A stretch of 64,000 bases of DNA from Nocardioides luteus (GCF_014648595.1 NZ_BMRK01000002.1:186001-250000); one strand, 5' to 3'; shown: positions 48,917-57,505, numbered from the stretch's first letter. Numbers and translations: made by a program. The notes: generated by a model from the sequence alone, not told the origin.

Positions 48917-49644
48917 CACTCGTCCTCCTGTCCCTCGGTGGCGTCGACCCCGAAGTACGCCGCCTGGACCTGCTTGCGGGTGACGTCGGCCGCCGCGCCC
49001 TCGAGGACGGTGCGACCCTCGAGGAGGCACTGCACCCGGTCGGCGACGGTGAGCGCCTGGGTGAGGTCCTGCTCGACGACGAGCACGGTGGTCCCCTTCG
49101 CGGTGATGGTCGGCAGGGCCTTGTAGATGTCGGCGATCACGACCGGCGCGAGCCCGAGCGAGACCTCGTCGAGCAGGAGCAGCCGCGGGTTGGACATCAG
49201 CGCCCGGCCGATGGCGGTGGCCTGCTGCTCGCCGCCGGACAGGTGCGCGCCGCGGCGCGACCGCTTCTCGGCGAGCAGCGGGAACGCGTCGTAGACGGTG
49301 GCGAGGTTCCACGGGCCCTGGCGGCGGCCGTGGGCGCCGACCTTGAGGTTCTCCTCGACGGTGAGCGAGCCGAAGATCCGGCGGCCCTCCGGCGTGAGCG
49401 CGATGCCCTGCCGGACCCGCTGGTGGGCGGGGGTGCGGGAGACATCGTGGCCGTCGAACCGGATCTGTCCTGCGACCGGCCGGAGCAGCCCGGCGACCGT
49501 CTTGAGCAGCGTGGACTTGCCGGCGCCGTTGGCGCCGATCACGGCGAGGGTCTCGCCCTCGGCGACGGTGAGGCTGATGCCGTGCAGCGCGCGGAAGTCG
49601 GCGTAGGCGACGTCGATCGCGTCGACCTCGAGCAGGGCGTTCAC
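48916..49644 (-). CDS. livF: ABC transporter ATP-binding protein LivF
   Basis: 242-aa cytoplasmic ATPase. Walker A GANGAGKST near 38-46, LSGGEQQ signature near 135, Walker B LLLLDEVSLGLAP near 155-167, and H-loop position is replaced by VEQD, which is normal for LivF. GTG start at 49644 overlaps the LivG stop by 4 bp. Length is typical. Confidence 0.94.
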   Translation of the reverse strand: MNALLEVDAIDVAYADFRALHGISLTVAEGETLAVIGANGAGKSTLLKTVAGLLRPVAGQIRFDGHDVSRTPAHQRVRQGIALTPEGRRIFGSLTVEENLKVGAHGRRQGPWNLATVYDAFPLLAEKRSRRGAHLSGGEQQATAIGRALMSNPRLLLLDEVSLGLAPVVIADIYKALPTITAKGTTVLVVEQDLTQALTVADRVQCLLEGRTVLEGAAADVTRKQVQAAYFGVDATEGQEDE

Positions 49645-50426
49645 AGGGCCTCGCCCTCCGGGTCGGCGGAGCCGAGATAGACGGCGGCGACCGCGTCGGA
49701 GGCCATCACCTCGCGCGGGTCGCCGGTGGCGACGACGTCGCCCTGGGCGAGGCACATCAGCCGGTCGACGACCTGCAGCAGCGCGTGCACGATGTGCTCG
49801 ATCCAGACGACGCCGGTGCCGCTGTCGCGGATGGCGGAGATGGTCTCGATCAGCGCGGGCAGCTCGTGCTCGGTCAGGCCGCCCGCGATCTCGTCGAGCA
49901 GCAGCAGCCGCGGCTGGGTGGCCAGCGCGCGGGCCAGCTCGAGCCGCTTGCGGTCGAGCAGACGGAGCGAACCCGCGGCGGTGTTGGCGAGGTGGGTCAG
50001 GCCGGCGGTCTCCAGGGCCTGCCAGGCCTTCTCGCTGGCCTCGCGGCGGCGCATGCCCGCACCGAAGGTGGAGCCGACCAGCACGTTCTCGAAGACGGTG
50101 AGCCCCTCGAAGGGGCGGGGGACCTGGAACGTACGTCCGATCCCGAGGGCGGTGCGGCGCGCCGCCGGCGTGTGCGTGACGTCGGCGCCGTCGAAGCGGA
50201 TGGCGCCCGCGTCGACCGGGAGGGTGCCGGTCACCAGGTTGAGCAGCGTGGACTTGCCGGCGCCGTTGGGGCCGACGATGCCGAGCGCCTCGCCCGGGGC
50301 GACGTGGAACGAGACCGAGCGGGCCGTGACGACCTGGCCGAACGCCTTGGCCAGGCCCTCGGCCTCCAGCAGCGCGCCGGCCGGCGCGCCACTGGAGGCT
50401 TCGAGCGAGAGTGGAGCAGAGGTCAC
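49641..50426 (-). CDS. livG: ABC transporter ATP-binding protein LivG
   Basis: 261-aa cytoplasmic ATPase. Walker A GPNGAGKST near 50-58; the LivG-type Q-loop is IGRTFQVPRPFEGLTVFENV near 95-114; LLDRKRLELARALA replaces the strict LSGGQ signature (SLRLLDRKR), as in many LivG proteins; Walker B LLLLDEIAGGLTEHE near 175. GTG start at 50426 overlaps the substrate-binding protein's stop by 4 bp. Confidence 0.94.
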   Translation of the reverse strand: MTSAPLSLEASSGAPAGALLEAEGLAKAFGQVVTARSVSFHVAPGEALGIVGPNGAGKSTLLNLVTGTLPVDAGAIRFDGADVTHTPAARRTALGIGRTFQVPRPFEGLTVFENVLVGSTFGAGMRRREASEKAWQALETAGLTHLANTAAGSLRLLDRKRLELARALATQPRLLLLDEIAGGLTEHELPALIETISAIRDSGTGVVWIEHIVHALLQVVDRLMCLAQGDVVATGDPREVMASDAVAAVYLGSADPEGEAL

Positions 50427-51715
50427 TTGAGCGCCTCGGGCTCGCCGCCGAGCGGTACGTCGGGAGCCAGCGAGTTCTGCACGACGACCAGCTCGAACGG
50501 GTGGTCCCCACCCTCGGTCTGGCGCCACTGGCCACCGGCGATCGGGGTCTTGGCGACGTACGGCGGGACGTTCTCGTCCTTGCCCCAGGCGACGTCACCG
50601 ACGACCGTGGAGACCTCGAGCCCGGACAGGGCCTTGGTGATCGCGTCGGCGTCGGTCGAGCCGGCCTCGGTCACCGCGGCGGTCGCGACCTCGAAGAGGG
50701 CGTGCGCGAAGCCCAGCGGCTGGGTCCACTGCTTGCCGGTCTTCTCCTCGTACGCGTCGGCCAGCTCCTGCGCGGACTCGCCGGTCAGCGACGACTCGTA
50801 GGGAGCGGTCGGGGTCCACCACACCTCGGTGGAGAGGTTGTGGGCGATCGGGCCGAGGGCCTCGACGCTGCTCGGGAAGAGGAGCGCCTTGCCGATCGTC
50901 GCGACCTTCGGCTTGTAGCCCTGCTGCTTGGCCTGCTGCCAGAACGTGGTGAAGTCCGGCGGGATCGGGACGCCGACCAGGACGTCGGAGCCCTTGTAGG
51001 CACCGATCTGGGCGGAGAAGTCCTTGGTGCCGTTGGGGTAGTTGCCCGGGTTGTCGATCTTCACGCCGGACGCCTCGGTCAGGGCCGGGAAGTTGGCGCC
51101 CCAGGCCTCGCCGTCGGGGTCCTTCGGGAAGAGGCCACCGGCCTTCTTGTTGTTGGGGACCTTGCTCCAGATGTCGGCGTAGACCGCCGAGACGTCCTCG
51201 AGGCCCCAGAAGAAGTGGTAGCTGTACTTCAGCTCGGCCGGCTTGTCGCCGCTGCGGATCGCGAACGGCTGCCACGGGGCGACCGTGGTGATGCAGGGGA
51301 TCGAGTTGGCCTCGCACTGCTCCGAGACCGGGTTGACGATGTCGGGCGTGGAGGAGGCGACGATGATGTCGGCGCCGTCCTTGTTGATCAGGTCGCCGGC
51401 CACCGTCCCGGCCTTCGTCGTGTCGCTCTGCGCGTCGCGCACCACGATCTCGACGTCGAGCTCCTTGTCACCGGCCTTGACCGGGTTGTCCTTGAAGTAG
51501 GTCTCCAGCTGGTCGACGACGAAGCTGTTCGCCTCGCCGAACGGCGCCGAGGCACCGGTCTCGGTCGAGACGAACCCGATGGTGAGCGTGTCTTCGCCGC
51601 CCCCACCCTCGTCGTCGATCCCGCCCGAGCCGCAGGCCGTCAAGGTCAGCGCCATCGCTGCGACACCGGCGGCGGCCATGCTGAGGCCGCGTCCGGTGGT
51701 GAGTCCGTTGCGCAC
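50423..51715 (-). CDS. livJ: Substrate-binding lipoprotein of the LivJ type
   Basis: 430-aa extracytoplasmic solute receptor (Peripla_BP_6). Lipobox LTLTAC at about residues 23-28; IGFVSTETGASAPFGEANSF is the ligand-loop start; ASSTPDIVNPVSEQCEANSIP is typical. Two lobes follow to residue 430. It is first in the importer operon, and a 12-bp motif shared with the hydroxylase operon lies 75 bp upstream, so the ligand is more likely an aromatic acid or phenol derivative than leucine. That substrate is an inference. Confidence 0.9.
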   Translation of the reverse strand: MRNGLTTGRGLSMAAAGVAAMALTLTACGSGGIDDEGGGGEDTLTIGFVSTETGASAPFGEANSFVVDQLETYFKDNPVKAGDKELDVEIVVRDAQSDTTKAGTVAGDLINKDGADIIVASSTPDIVNPVSEQCEANSIPCITTVAPWQPFAIRSGDKPAELKYSYHFFWGLEDVSAVYADIWSKVPNNKKAGGLFPKDPDGEAWGANFPALTEASGVKIDNPGNYPNGTKDFSAQIGAYKGSDVLVGVPIPPDFTTFWQQAKQQGYKPKVATIGKALLFPSSVEALGPIAHNLSTEVWWTPTAPYESSLTGESAQELADAYEEKTGKQWTQPLGFAHALFEVATAAVTEAGSTDADAITKALSGLEVSTVVGDVAWGKDENVPPYVAKTPIAGGQWRQTEGGDHPFELVVVQNSLAPDVPLGGEPEALK

Positions 51716-51789
51716 GTACTTCTCCTTAGAGAGAGTGGGGGTGATGAGTGTCGTCCGCCGACGCCCCTACAGGTGGGAAGCAGGGGGCT

Positions 51790-51801
51790 GGTTGGCGGAA
51801 A
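51790..51801 (-). promoter_or_regulatory. Shared 12-bp motif upstream of the importer operon
   Basis: GGTTGGCGGAAA, identical to 42540-42551. An AGGTGGG and a GACGCC-like run lie on the start-codon side in both regions, at slightly different spacing. Confidence 0.6.
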
Positions 51802-51904
51802 ATCGCATGGAAGACCTATCGGACTTTGGTGGACTTGTCATCCTTTGGCGCCGAGGAGTGGGCCGAGGTCCCAAAGAGGTCCCGGTCGTGGTTCGGGTCG
51901 GCGC

Positions 51905-52876
51905 TCAGCCGCGGGCGGCGCGGCGTACGTCTCCGGCGGTGACGCCGAAGCGCTTGCGGAAGGCCTGGGAGAAGTACGAGGCCGAGGTGAAGCCACATCT
52001 GACGGCGACGTCGACGGTGCGGCTGTCGGGCTCGGCACCGGCGGCCAGCATCGTGTAGGCGAGCTCGAGGCGGCGACCGAGGATGTGGCGCGGCACGCTG
52101 GTGCCGGCATCGGCGAAGAGCCGGGACAGGTGGCGCTCGGAGATGCCGGCGCCTGCGGCGACGGCTGCCGCGGAGAGCCCGGGGTCGGCGAGATGGTCCT
52201 CGATGAAGGCCTTCGCCGCGGCGCGGTGGGCGGTGGCCAGCGAGACCCTGCCCGCGGTGGCGATGACCGAGATCAGGTCGAGCACGGCGTCCTCGTCGGC
52301 CGGTACGGGCTGGTGGGGACGCAGCGCCCGGCCGACCATCTGCACGAGTGCGCGCCCGTGCGGGTCCTGGTCGCGGCCGGCGTCGAGGACGATCGGGGTG
52401 GGCATCGAGGTCATCCCGGTGCGGGCCTCGAACGCCTCGACCGGCACCTTGACCGCGAGCTCCTCGAGGCCGTGGCCGAAGCCGCGCAGGAAGGGCGCGT
52501 CGACGTCGCAGACGATCAGCTGACCCGGGCGGATGAGCGTACGGCGGCCGGCGTACTCCAGGATCGCCTCTCCCCGGAGGCTGGCGTAGACGGCGATCGA
52601 CCTGGCGGGGATCTCCTTGACCAGGCTCGCCGGGCGCTCGACCACGTGGCGGGTCGCCCGGACCCGTGCCAGATGGACCTGCTCGAGCTGGAGGTTGACC
52701 TCCTGCGCATCGAACCCGCGGTCGTCGATCGGCCGGCAGGAGAGGGCGACCAGGGCGCTGGCGTTGTGGCGCTCCCACGCCTCGACCTGCGCGTCGGCGC
52801 TCAGCCCACCGGTCTCGAAGACCTCGGGGCGCGGAACCCGGGCGAGAGGGGCTGAGTCGACTCCGGCGGACGGCAC
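51905..52876 (-). CDS. AraC-family transcriptional regulator
   Basis: 323 residues. The N-terminal 190 residues are an AraC-binding-like (cupin) ligand domain (SIAVYASLRGEAILEYAGRRT, PGQLIVCDVDAPF). The C-terminal AraC helix-turn-helix pair is GISERHLSRLFADAGTSVPRH near 245-265 and VAVRCGFTSASYFSQAFRKRFG near 290-312. GTG start. It is upstream of and in the same direction as the importer operon (189-bp gap), which makes it the likely activator of that operon and of the hydroxylase genes through the shared motif. Confidence 0.88.
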   Translation of the reverse strand: MPSAGVDSAPLARVPRPEVFETGGLSADAQVEAWERHNASALVALSCRPIDDRGFDAQEVNLQLEQVHLARVRATRHVVERPASLVKEIPARSIAVYASLRGEAILEYAGRRTLIRPGQLIVCDVDAPFLRGFGHGLEELAVKVPVEAFEARTGMTSMPTPIVLDAGRDQDPHGRALVQMVGRALRPHQPVPADEDAVLDLISVIATAGRVSLATAHRAAAKAFIEDHLADPGLSAAAVAAGAGISERHLSRLFADAGTSVPRHILGRRLELAYTMLAAGAEPDSRTVDVAVRCGFTSASYFSQAFRKRFGVTAGDVRRAARG

Positions 52877-52906
52877 AGAAAGACTCTACGGCGCGCTGCT
52901 GGGGAC

Positions 52907-52925
52907 TTAGGGAAGACTAACCTTT
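52907..52925. promoter_or_regulatory. DtxR/IdeR-type iron box upstream of dps
   Basis: TTAGGGAAGACTAACCTTT matches 15 of 19 positions of the consensus TWAGGTTAGSCTWACCTWA, 80 bp before the Dps start and 30 bp before the AraC start. Confidence 0.6.
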
Positions 52926-53005
52926 CTGGAATCATTCAAGAAAAGGTGCCACAGTTGGTTCTCACCACGAGACCGACACATCAACCTCAGGGGGACCCTC
53001 CGACA

Positions 53006-53539
53006 ATGACCACCACGAACACCGACACGAGCAGCGCCACCCACACCTCGCACCCCGCGTTCGTCCCGAGCCCGGCGTTCGCGACCCAGATGCAGCGCCT
53101 GCTCGTCGACCTCTCCGAGCTCAGCCTGCAGGGAAAGCAGCTGCACTGGAACGTCGTGGGCAAGAACTTCCGCGACATGCACCTCGTCCTCGACGAGGTC
53201 GTCGACGCGGCTCGTGAGTACACCGACGAGGTCGCCGAGCGCATGCGCGCGCTCTACATCGTCCCCGACGGCCGCACCGGCACCGTCGCCGAGGACACCA
53301 CCCTGGCGCCGCTCCCGTCGACCGAGGTCGACACCGCGACCTGCGCCGACCTCGCCGCCGCCGCGCTCTACGCGGTGTCCAAGACCGCGCGCGACATCCA
53401 CGACGACATCGACGCCGAGGACCCGACCACCGCCGACCTGCTCCACGCGATCATCACCCGCATCGAGCAGCTCGCCTGGTTCATCGACTCCGAGAACCGC
53501 GTCGCCAACCAGTCGAAGCCTGCGCAGCTGACTGTCTGA
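53006..53539 (+). CDS. dps: Dps/ferritin-like DNA-protection protein
   Basis: 177-aa mini-ferritin that oxidises and stores iron, protecting DNA from hydroxyl radicals. The hallmark KQLHWNVVGKNFRDMHLVLD (two ferroxidase-site residues) is at about 49-68, followed by YTDEVAERMRAL. The N-terminal tail is Thr/Ser/His rich. ATG at 53006 is chosen; the in-frame ATG at 52946 lies inside the operator region. The iron box at 52907 suggests repression by iron-bound DtxR/IdeR. It ends at a strong terminator. Confidence 0.92.
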   Translation: MTTTNTDTSSATHTSHPAFVPSPAFATQMQRLLVDLSELSLQGKQLHWNVVGKNFRDMHLVLDEVVDAAREYTDEVAERMRALYIVPDGRTGTVAEDTTLAPLPSTEVDTATCADLAAAALYAVSKTARDIHDDIDAEDPTTADLLHAIITRIEQLAWFIDSENRVANQSKPAQLTV

Positions 53540-53558
53540 GTTCGCTCCCCCGCGTACG

Positions 53559-53584
53559 GCGCCCCGCGATGGTTCGCGGGGCGC
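53559..53584 (+). terminator. Stem-loop terminator after dps
   Basis: 11-bp perfect arms GCGCCCCGCGA / TCGCGGGGCGC around TGGT, followed by TGTCTGTTTTG, an unusually U-rich end for this genome. Confidence 0.9.
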
Positions 53585-53647
53585 TGTCTGTTTTGCTGCT
53601 CGGGGTTGGGGCGGCGAGGGTGGTCGGTGTGGCGGGCTGGGCAAATT

Positions 53648-53661
53648 CCCGCCATGGCGGG
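53648..53661. repeat. CCCGCCATGGCGGG palindrome, member of the AACCCCGC..CATG family
   Basis: Perfect 14-bp palindrome in the gap between dps and the reductase gene. With its flanks it resembles the repeats at 20051-20122 (compare ACAACCCCGC-CATG-GGGAA-TTGC on the opposite strand). Confidence 0.5.
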
Positions 53662-53713
53662 GTTGTGCGCTCGAGATCCGCCCGTACGGCGCAGGTCGAC
53701 GGGTATTTCCCCG

Positions 53714-54949
53714 CTACCCCAGCCCGCGCAACATCTTCCGAAGACTCACCCCGGGATCCCCCAGGTCAGAGCCACATACGGCAACCCCTCGGTCGATCAT
53801 CCGCCGAGCCGCGCGGACGGCGTTGGGGTCGTCGACGGCGACGGCGCCGATGACGCGCTCGCCGCGGAGGGTGAAGACGGAGAAGGGCGGTTCGCCGACG
53901 ACACCGCGTACGACCACCTCGTGCTCGGCATCGGCTATGCGCATCTCACCGACACCTTCGACGTGGAGGCCGTAGCGGTCCGACCACCACCACGGCGCGG
54001 TCACCGCGGCACGCTCGAGCCCCAGGATGGTCGCGGCCGCGCGGGCGCCGTCGTGCTGGGCGGCCTCCCAGTGCTCGGCACGGTGGTGGCCACGGGGGCG
54101 GGCGCAGTCCCCGACCGCGAGCACGGTCGGGTGGCTGGTGACCTGGTCGGCGTCGACCAGCACCCCACGGGAGGTCTCCAGGCCGGCGGCCTCGGCGAGC
54201 GACGTCTCCGGAGCGAGCCCGACGGCGACGAGCACGGTGTCGAACACCCGCGAGTCCGGCTCACCCCGGAGCTGCACCGCGACGCCGGCAGACGTCTCCA
54301 GCACCGTCTCGACCGTGGTCGACAGCGTCTCCACACCGTGCGAGCCGTGCAGGCCGTGCAGCCAGCTCGCCACCTCGATCCCGACCGCCGCGGCGAGGGG
54401 TGGGTCGAGCGGGTCCACGAGCGTGACCTCGGCGCCCAGGCCCCGGGCGGTCGAGGCGACCTCGGCCCCGATCAGCCCGCCGCCGACGATCAGCAGCCGG
54501 GCCCCGGCCACCAGCCTCGTACGCAGCGAGTCGGCGTCCGCGACGTCCCGCAGCACGTGGATCGGCGACCCGATCGGCGGACGAACCGCGCGGCCACCGG
54601 TCGCGAGGACGATCCGGTCCGCACTCAGCACGCGGCCGTCGGCGAGCTCGACCTCGCCCGCGTCCGGCTGCAGCGCGGCCGCGACGGCTCCGCCGACCAG
54701 CGTGACCTGCTGCTCGGCGTACCACTCGGCCGGCTGCAGCGCGAGAGAGTCGAGGTCGCGGCTGCCGGCGAGATACTCCTTCGACAGTGGCGGGCGGTCG
54801 TAGGGGAGCGGGTCGGCCGAGAGGAGCGTCAGCTCACCGGCGTACCCGTTCTTCCGCAGCTCCGCGACCGTCGAGACCCCGGCGATCCCACCACCGACGA
54901 CGACGACAGAAGCGACCGAGCCGACAGGAGAGACCGAGGAGCCCGTCAC
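53714..54949 (-). CDS. Ferredoxin reductase (Rieske-dioxygenase electron-transfer type)
   Basis: 411-aa FAD/NADH oxidoreductase that reduces a small ferredoxin. The FAD motif VVVGGGIAGVSTVAEL is near residue 15; PLPYDRPPLSKEYL is the typical reductase segment; the NADH motif LLIVGGGLIGAEVASTARGLGAEV (split) is near 145-168; and VLAVGDCA near 270 closes the FAD site. GTG at 54949 overlaps the ferredoxin stop by 4 bp. It lies beside the Rieske oxygenase gene cluster and could serve it. Length is typical. Confidence 0.92.
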   Translation of the reverse strand: MTGSSVSPVGSVASVVVVGGGIAGVSTVAELRKNGYAGELTLLSADPLPYDRPPLSKEYLAGSRDLDSLALQPAEWYAEQQVTLVGGAVAAALQPDAGEVELADGRVLSADRIVLATGGRAVRPPIGSPIHVLRDVADADSLRTRLVAGARLLIVGGGLIGAEVASTARGLGAEVTLVDPLDPPLAAAVGIEVASWLHGLHGSHGVETLSTTVETVLETSAGVAVQLRGEPDSRVFDTVLVAVGLAPETSLAEAAGLETSRGVLVDADQVTSHPTVLAVGDCARPRGHHRAEHWEAAQHDGARAAATILGLERAAVTAPWWWSDRYGLHVEGVGEMRIADAEHEVVVRGVVGEPPFSVFTLRGERVIGAVAVDDPNAVRAARRMIDRGVAVCGSDLGDPGVSLRKMLRGLG

Positions 54950-55290
54950 GGCCTCTCGCCGGGGAACAGGTAGACCTCGCCGTCCCGCACCTCGACCCGG
55001 TGGGGCACGGTGTCCCGCGTGGCCGGGAGCCCGTCGACCTTGCCGGTCTTCAGATTGAACCGCGAGGAGTGCAGCGGGCACTCGACGTCACCGTCCTCGA
55101 CCCACCCCTCGGCCAGCGAGGCCGTCTCGTGGGTGCAGGTGTCGTTGAGCGCCCAGCAGGTGCCGTCGTCGTCGCGCAGGATCGCGATGTCGTCGTCGGT
55201 GCCGGTGATGTCGGAGGAGATGGCGACGCCCTCACCCTCCGGGATGTCGTCGAGGGAGGCGACCCGGATGCCTTCGCTGTTTCCAGTCAT
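54946..55290 (-). CDS. Rieske [2Fe-2S] ferredoxin
   Basis: 114 residues. Rieske cluster ligands are the Cys and His of DTCTHETA near 50-53 and of VECPLHSS near 68-71 (CxH...CxxH). It carries electrons from the reductase encoded next to it (4-bp overlap). Serves a ring-hydroxylating or other Rieske oxygenase, plausibly the one at 57492. Insert spacing and length are those of dioxygenase ferredoxins. ATG at 55290. Confidence 0.92.
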   Translation of the reverse strand: MTGNSEGIRVASLDDIPEGEGVAISSDITGTDDDIAILRDDDGTCWALNDTCTHETASLAEGWVEDGDVECPLHSSRFNLKTGKVDGLPATRDTVPHRVEVRDGEVYLFPGERP

Positions 55291-55304
55291 GCCTCCATCT
55301 TCCA

Positions 55305-55318
55305 CGGTGGTCCCACCG
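55305..55318. promoter_or_regulatory. CGGTGG-TC-CCACCG dyad upstream of the ferredoxin gene
   Basis: Perfect 6-bp arms 15 bp before the ATG, in the gap that follows the IclR gene stop. Possible operator, or attenuator hairpin. Confidence 0.35.
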
Positions 55319-55349
55319 AGCGGTCGGCATCCCACCGGCGACGCGCTTC

Positions 55350-56156
55350 TCAGACCTGGTGGGTCCGATGGAGGTCGTCTCCGATGTGCGTCGCAGCCCG
55401 TGTCAGGTGGGGCACGGTGTCGAGCAGATCGAACACCGGCGCCTGGCCTCCGGTGGGCGTCGAGACGTTGAGCCCGGCGACCACCCGCCCGGTGCGGTCT
55501 CGGATCGGCGCGGCGACGGCGCTGAGGCCTGCTTCGAGCACCTCGGAGACATGGCACCAGCCGCGGGCGCGGATCTCGCTCACCTCCTCGACCAGATCGT
55601 CCGCAGACAGGCCGGTGCGTCGCGACTGCTCCCGAAAGGCATCGGAGGCGATGAACTCGGCCAGCTCGTCGTCGGAGAGCCCGGCGAGGGTGACCCGGCC
55701 GATGGCGGGAAGAGAGGCCGGGATCCTGCTGCCCACGTGGAGCGAGACGGCCACCAGGCGCGGCGCCCCGACCCTGAGGAGATAGACGATCTCGTCGTTG
55801 TCGAGCCGAGCGAGCGACACCGTGCGCCCGACCTGGCGCGAGAGCTCCTCGCAATGGGGCAGCGCCACCTCTTCGAGCGAGAGTCGCGACTGGCTCGCGT
55901 AACCGAGGTCGAGCAGCCGGGACGTGAGGCGGTAGTGGTGGCCGTCGTACGACGCAAGTCCCGCCGTCATGAGGGTCCGGAGCAGCCGCCGGGTAGCCGA
56001 GCGGCTGAAACCGGTGCGTTCGGCGGCCTCGTCCAGCGAGAGGCGCGGGTGGGCACCGTCGAAAGCACGGATCACGTCCAGCCCTCGCAGCAGCGACTGC
56101 ACCACGTCGCGGTCAGGGATGACCCGATCGTCCCCCAGCATCACCTGTTCCGCCAT
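55350..56156 (-). CDS. IclR-family regulator (PcaR/PobR-like)
   Basis: 268 residues. N-terminal winged helix: LLRGLDVIRAFDGAHPRLSLDEAAERTGFSRSATRRLLRTL in pieces at about 22-65. The C-terminal IclR effector domain has the usual TVSLARLDNDEIVYLLRV, ISLHVGSRIPAS and LNVSTPTG runs. Members with this opening (VQSLLRGL) control protocatechuate, 4-hydroxybenzoate or ketoadipate genes. It is divergent from the MFS/Rieske genes and upstream of the ferredoxin genes, so it may control both. ATG at 56156 preferred (GTG at 56162 possible). Confidence 0.92.
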   Translation of the reverse strand: MAEQVMLGDDRVIPDRDVVQSLLRGLDVIRAFDGAHPRLSLDEAAERTGFSRSATRRLLRTLMTAGLASYDGHHYRLTSRLLDLGYASQSRLSLEEVALPHCEELSRQVGRTVSLARLDNDEIVYLLRVGAPRLVAVSLHVGSRIPASLPAIGRVTLAGLSDDELAEFIASDAFREQSRRTGLSADDLVEEVSEIRARGWCHVSEVLEAGLSAVAAPIRDRTGRVVAGLNVSTPTGGQAPVFDLLDTVPHLTRAATHIGDDLHRTHQV

Positions 56157-56240
56157 GCGCACACCTTAACGCTCAGCGGCAAAAATTGCGCCCTTCCCCT
56201 TGACCGGCCGCACGCCTCGATGCCACCGTGTGTCTGCGAT

Positions 56241-56257
56241 CACAATGCACAGTTGTG
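56241..56257. promoter_or_regulatory. IclR-type operator candidate
   Basis: CACAA-TGCACAG-TTGTG in the 122-bp divergent promoter between the IclR and MFS genes, 21 bp before the MFS start. Flanking TGCG/CGCA extends the symmetry imperfectly. Confidence 0.5.
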
Positions 56258-56278
56258 CGCATACCGGAACGAGGTCTT

Positions 56279-57505
56279 GTGAAGCCCAGCACCATCGACG
56301 TGGACAGCACCCGCGCGGGGGTCACTCCAGCGTTGTGGCTGTCGTTGTTCGTGTGCATGGGCGTCGGGCCGATGTTCCTTTACACGCTCACGGCCGTCTC
56401 GCCGCTCTTGATCGCCGACCTCGACCTCAGCGCGGCCCAGTACGGCTCGATCTCGACCGTCACCTTCGGAGCCGCTGCCGTCTCGGCCGTTCTCCTGGGC
56501 GGCCCGTCGAACCGCTTCCGTGCACGCACGGTGATGATCGCCGTCTCCATCGGCTCGATGACCGGCCTCGCCGTGATGGCCGTCGCCGACTCGTTCACCG
56601 CCGTGCTGGTCGCCGGAGTGCTGAGCGGGGTCGCACAGGCCCTCTCCAACCCGGCGACCAACCGACTGGTCGCCGGGATGCCCGTACGCGTGCGCGGAGC
56701 CCTCGTCGGCTGGAAGCAGTCCGGCGTCCAGGCCGCCCAGCTGGTCTCGGGTCTCGCCGCTCCGCTCGTGGCCGCTGCTGCCGGGTGGCGCTGGACCGCG
56801 GCCATCGGTCTCACCGTGGGTGTGGTCGGCGTGGTCGCCGCGATCGCCACGCATCCGGCGACAGGTGCAGGTCACGCGTCGACGACCGCGACGACGGCGT
56901 CGACCGGATCGATGACGGTCGGCGCCCTGACCGCCTACACCTTCTGCATCGGGTTCGGGCTGCAGGCGACCAACGCCCACCTCCCCCTCTTCGCCCACGT
57001 ACGCCTCGGTCTGGATCTGCACACCGCCGGCCTGATCGCCGGCGTGGTCGGCCTCATCGGCCTGTTGAGCCGCATCTGGTGGGGCCGCCGGACCGGCGAC
57101 GGCTCGCGGCACGCATCGACGCTGGTCGCGCTCGCCCTGATGGCGGCCGTCGGCGTCACGGTCGTGCTCACCTCGGCCGCTGTGGGGAGCTGGTTGGTCT
57201 GGATCGGCGCCGCCGTCTTCGGCGCTGCCGCGCTCGCCTCCAACTCCGTGACGATGGTGGCTCTGATCAGCTCGGTGCCCACCGCATCGCTCGGCTCGGC
57301 GACGGCACTGCTGGCCACCGGGATGTATCTCGGGTTCGGCTCCGGCCCCCTCGTGTTCGGCCTCGTCCTCGACCTCGGCGCCGGTTTCGGCACCGCATGG
57401 CTGATCCCGATCGCCGCCTTCGCAGCCGCCGCCCTGATCGGCGTCGCATCGACTGCTTCCCGACGTCCAACCAACCCTGAAAGGCAAACGCATGCTCACC
57501 CGTGA
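56279..57505 (+). CDS. MFS transporter (aromatic-acid type)
   Basis: 408-aa inner-membrane transporter with 12 helices, CynX/NimT or AAHS-like. Landmarks: PMFLYTLTAVSPLLIADLDLS in helix 1; NPATNRLVAGM; GWKQSGVQAAQLVSGLAAPL in the central half; the cytoplasmic loop is short. GTG at 56279 follows GGAACGAGG; an in-frame ATG at 56228 lies in the operator. It overlaps the Rieske oxygenase gene by 14 bp, so it is translated with it and probably imports the oxygenase substrate. Confidence 0.88.
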   Translation: MKPSTIDVDSTRAGVTPALWLSLFVCMGVGPMFLYTLTAVSPLLIADLDLSAAQYGSISTVTFGAAAVSAVLLGGPSNRFRARTVMIAVSIGSMTGLAVMAVADSFTAVLVAGVLSGVAQALSNPATNRLVAGMPVRVRGALVGWKQSGVQAAQLVSGLAAPLVAAAAGWRWTAAIGLTVGVVGVVAAIATHPATGAGHASTTATTASTGSMTVGALTAYTFCIGFGLQATNAHLPLFAHVRLGLDLHTAGLIAGVVGLIGLLSRIWWGRRTGDGSRHASTLVALALMAAVGVTVVLTSAAVGSWLVWIGAAVFGAAALASNSVTMVALISSVPTASLGSATALLATGMYLGFGSGPLVFGLVLDLGAGFGTAWLIPIAAFAAAALIGVASTASRRPTNPERQTHAHP

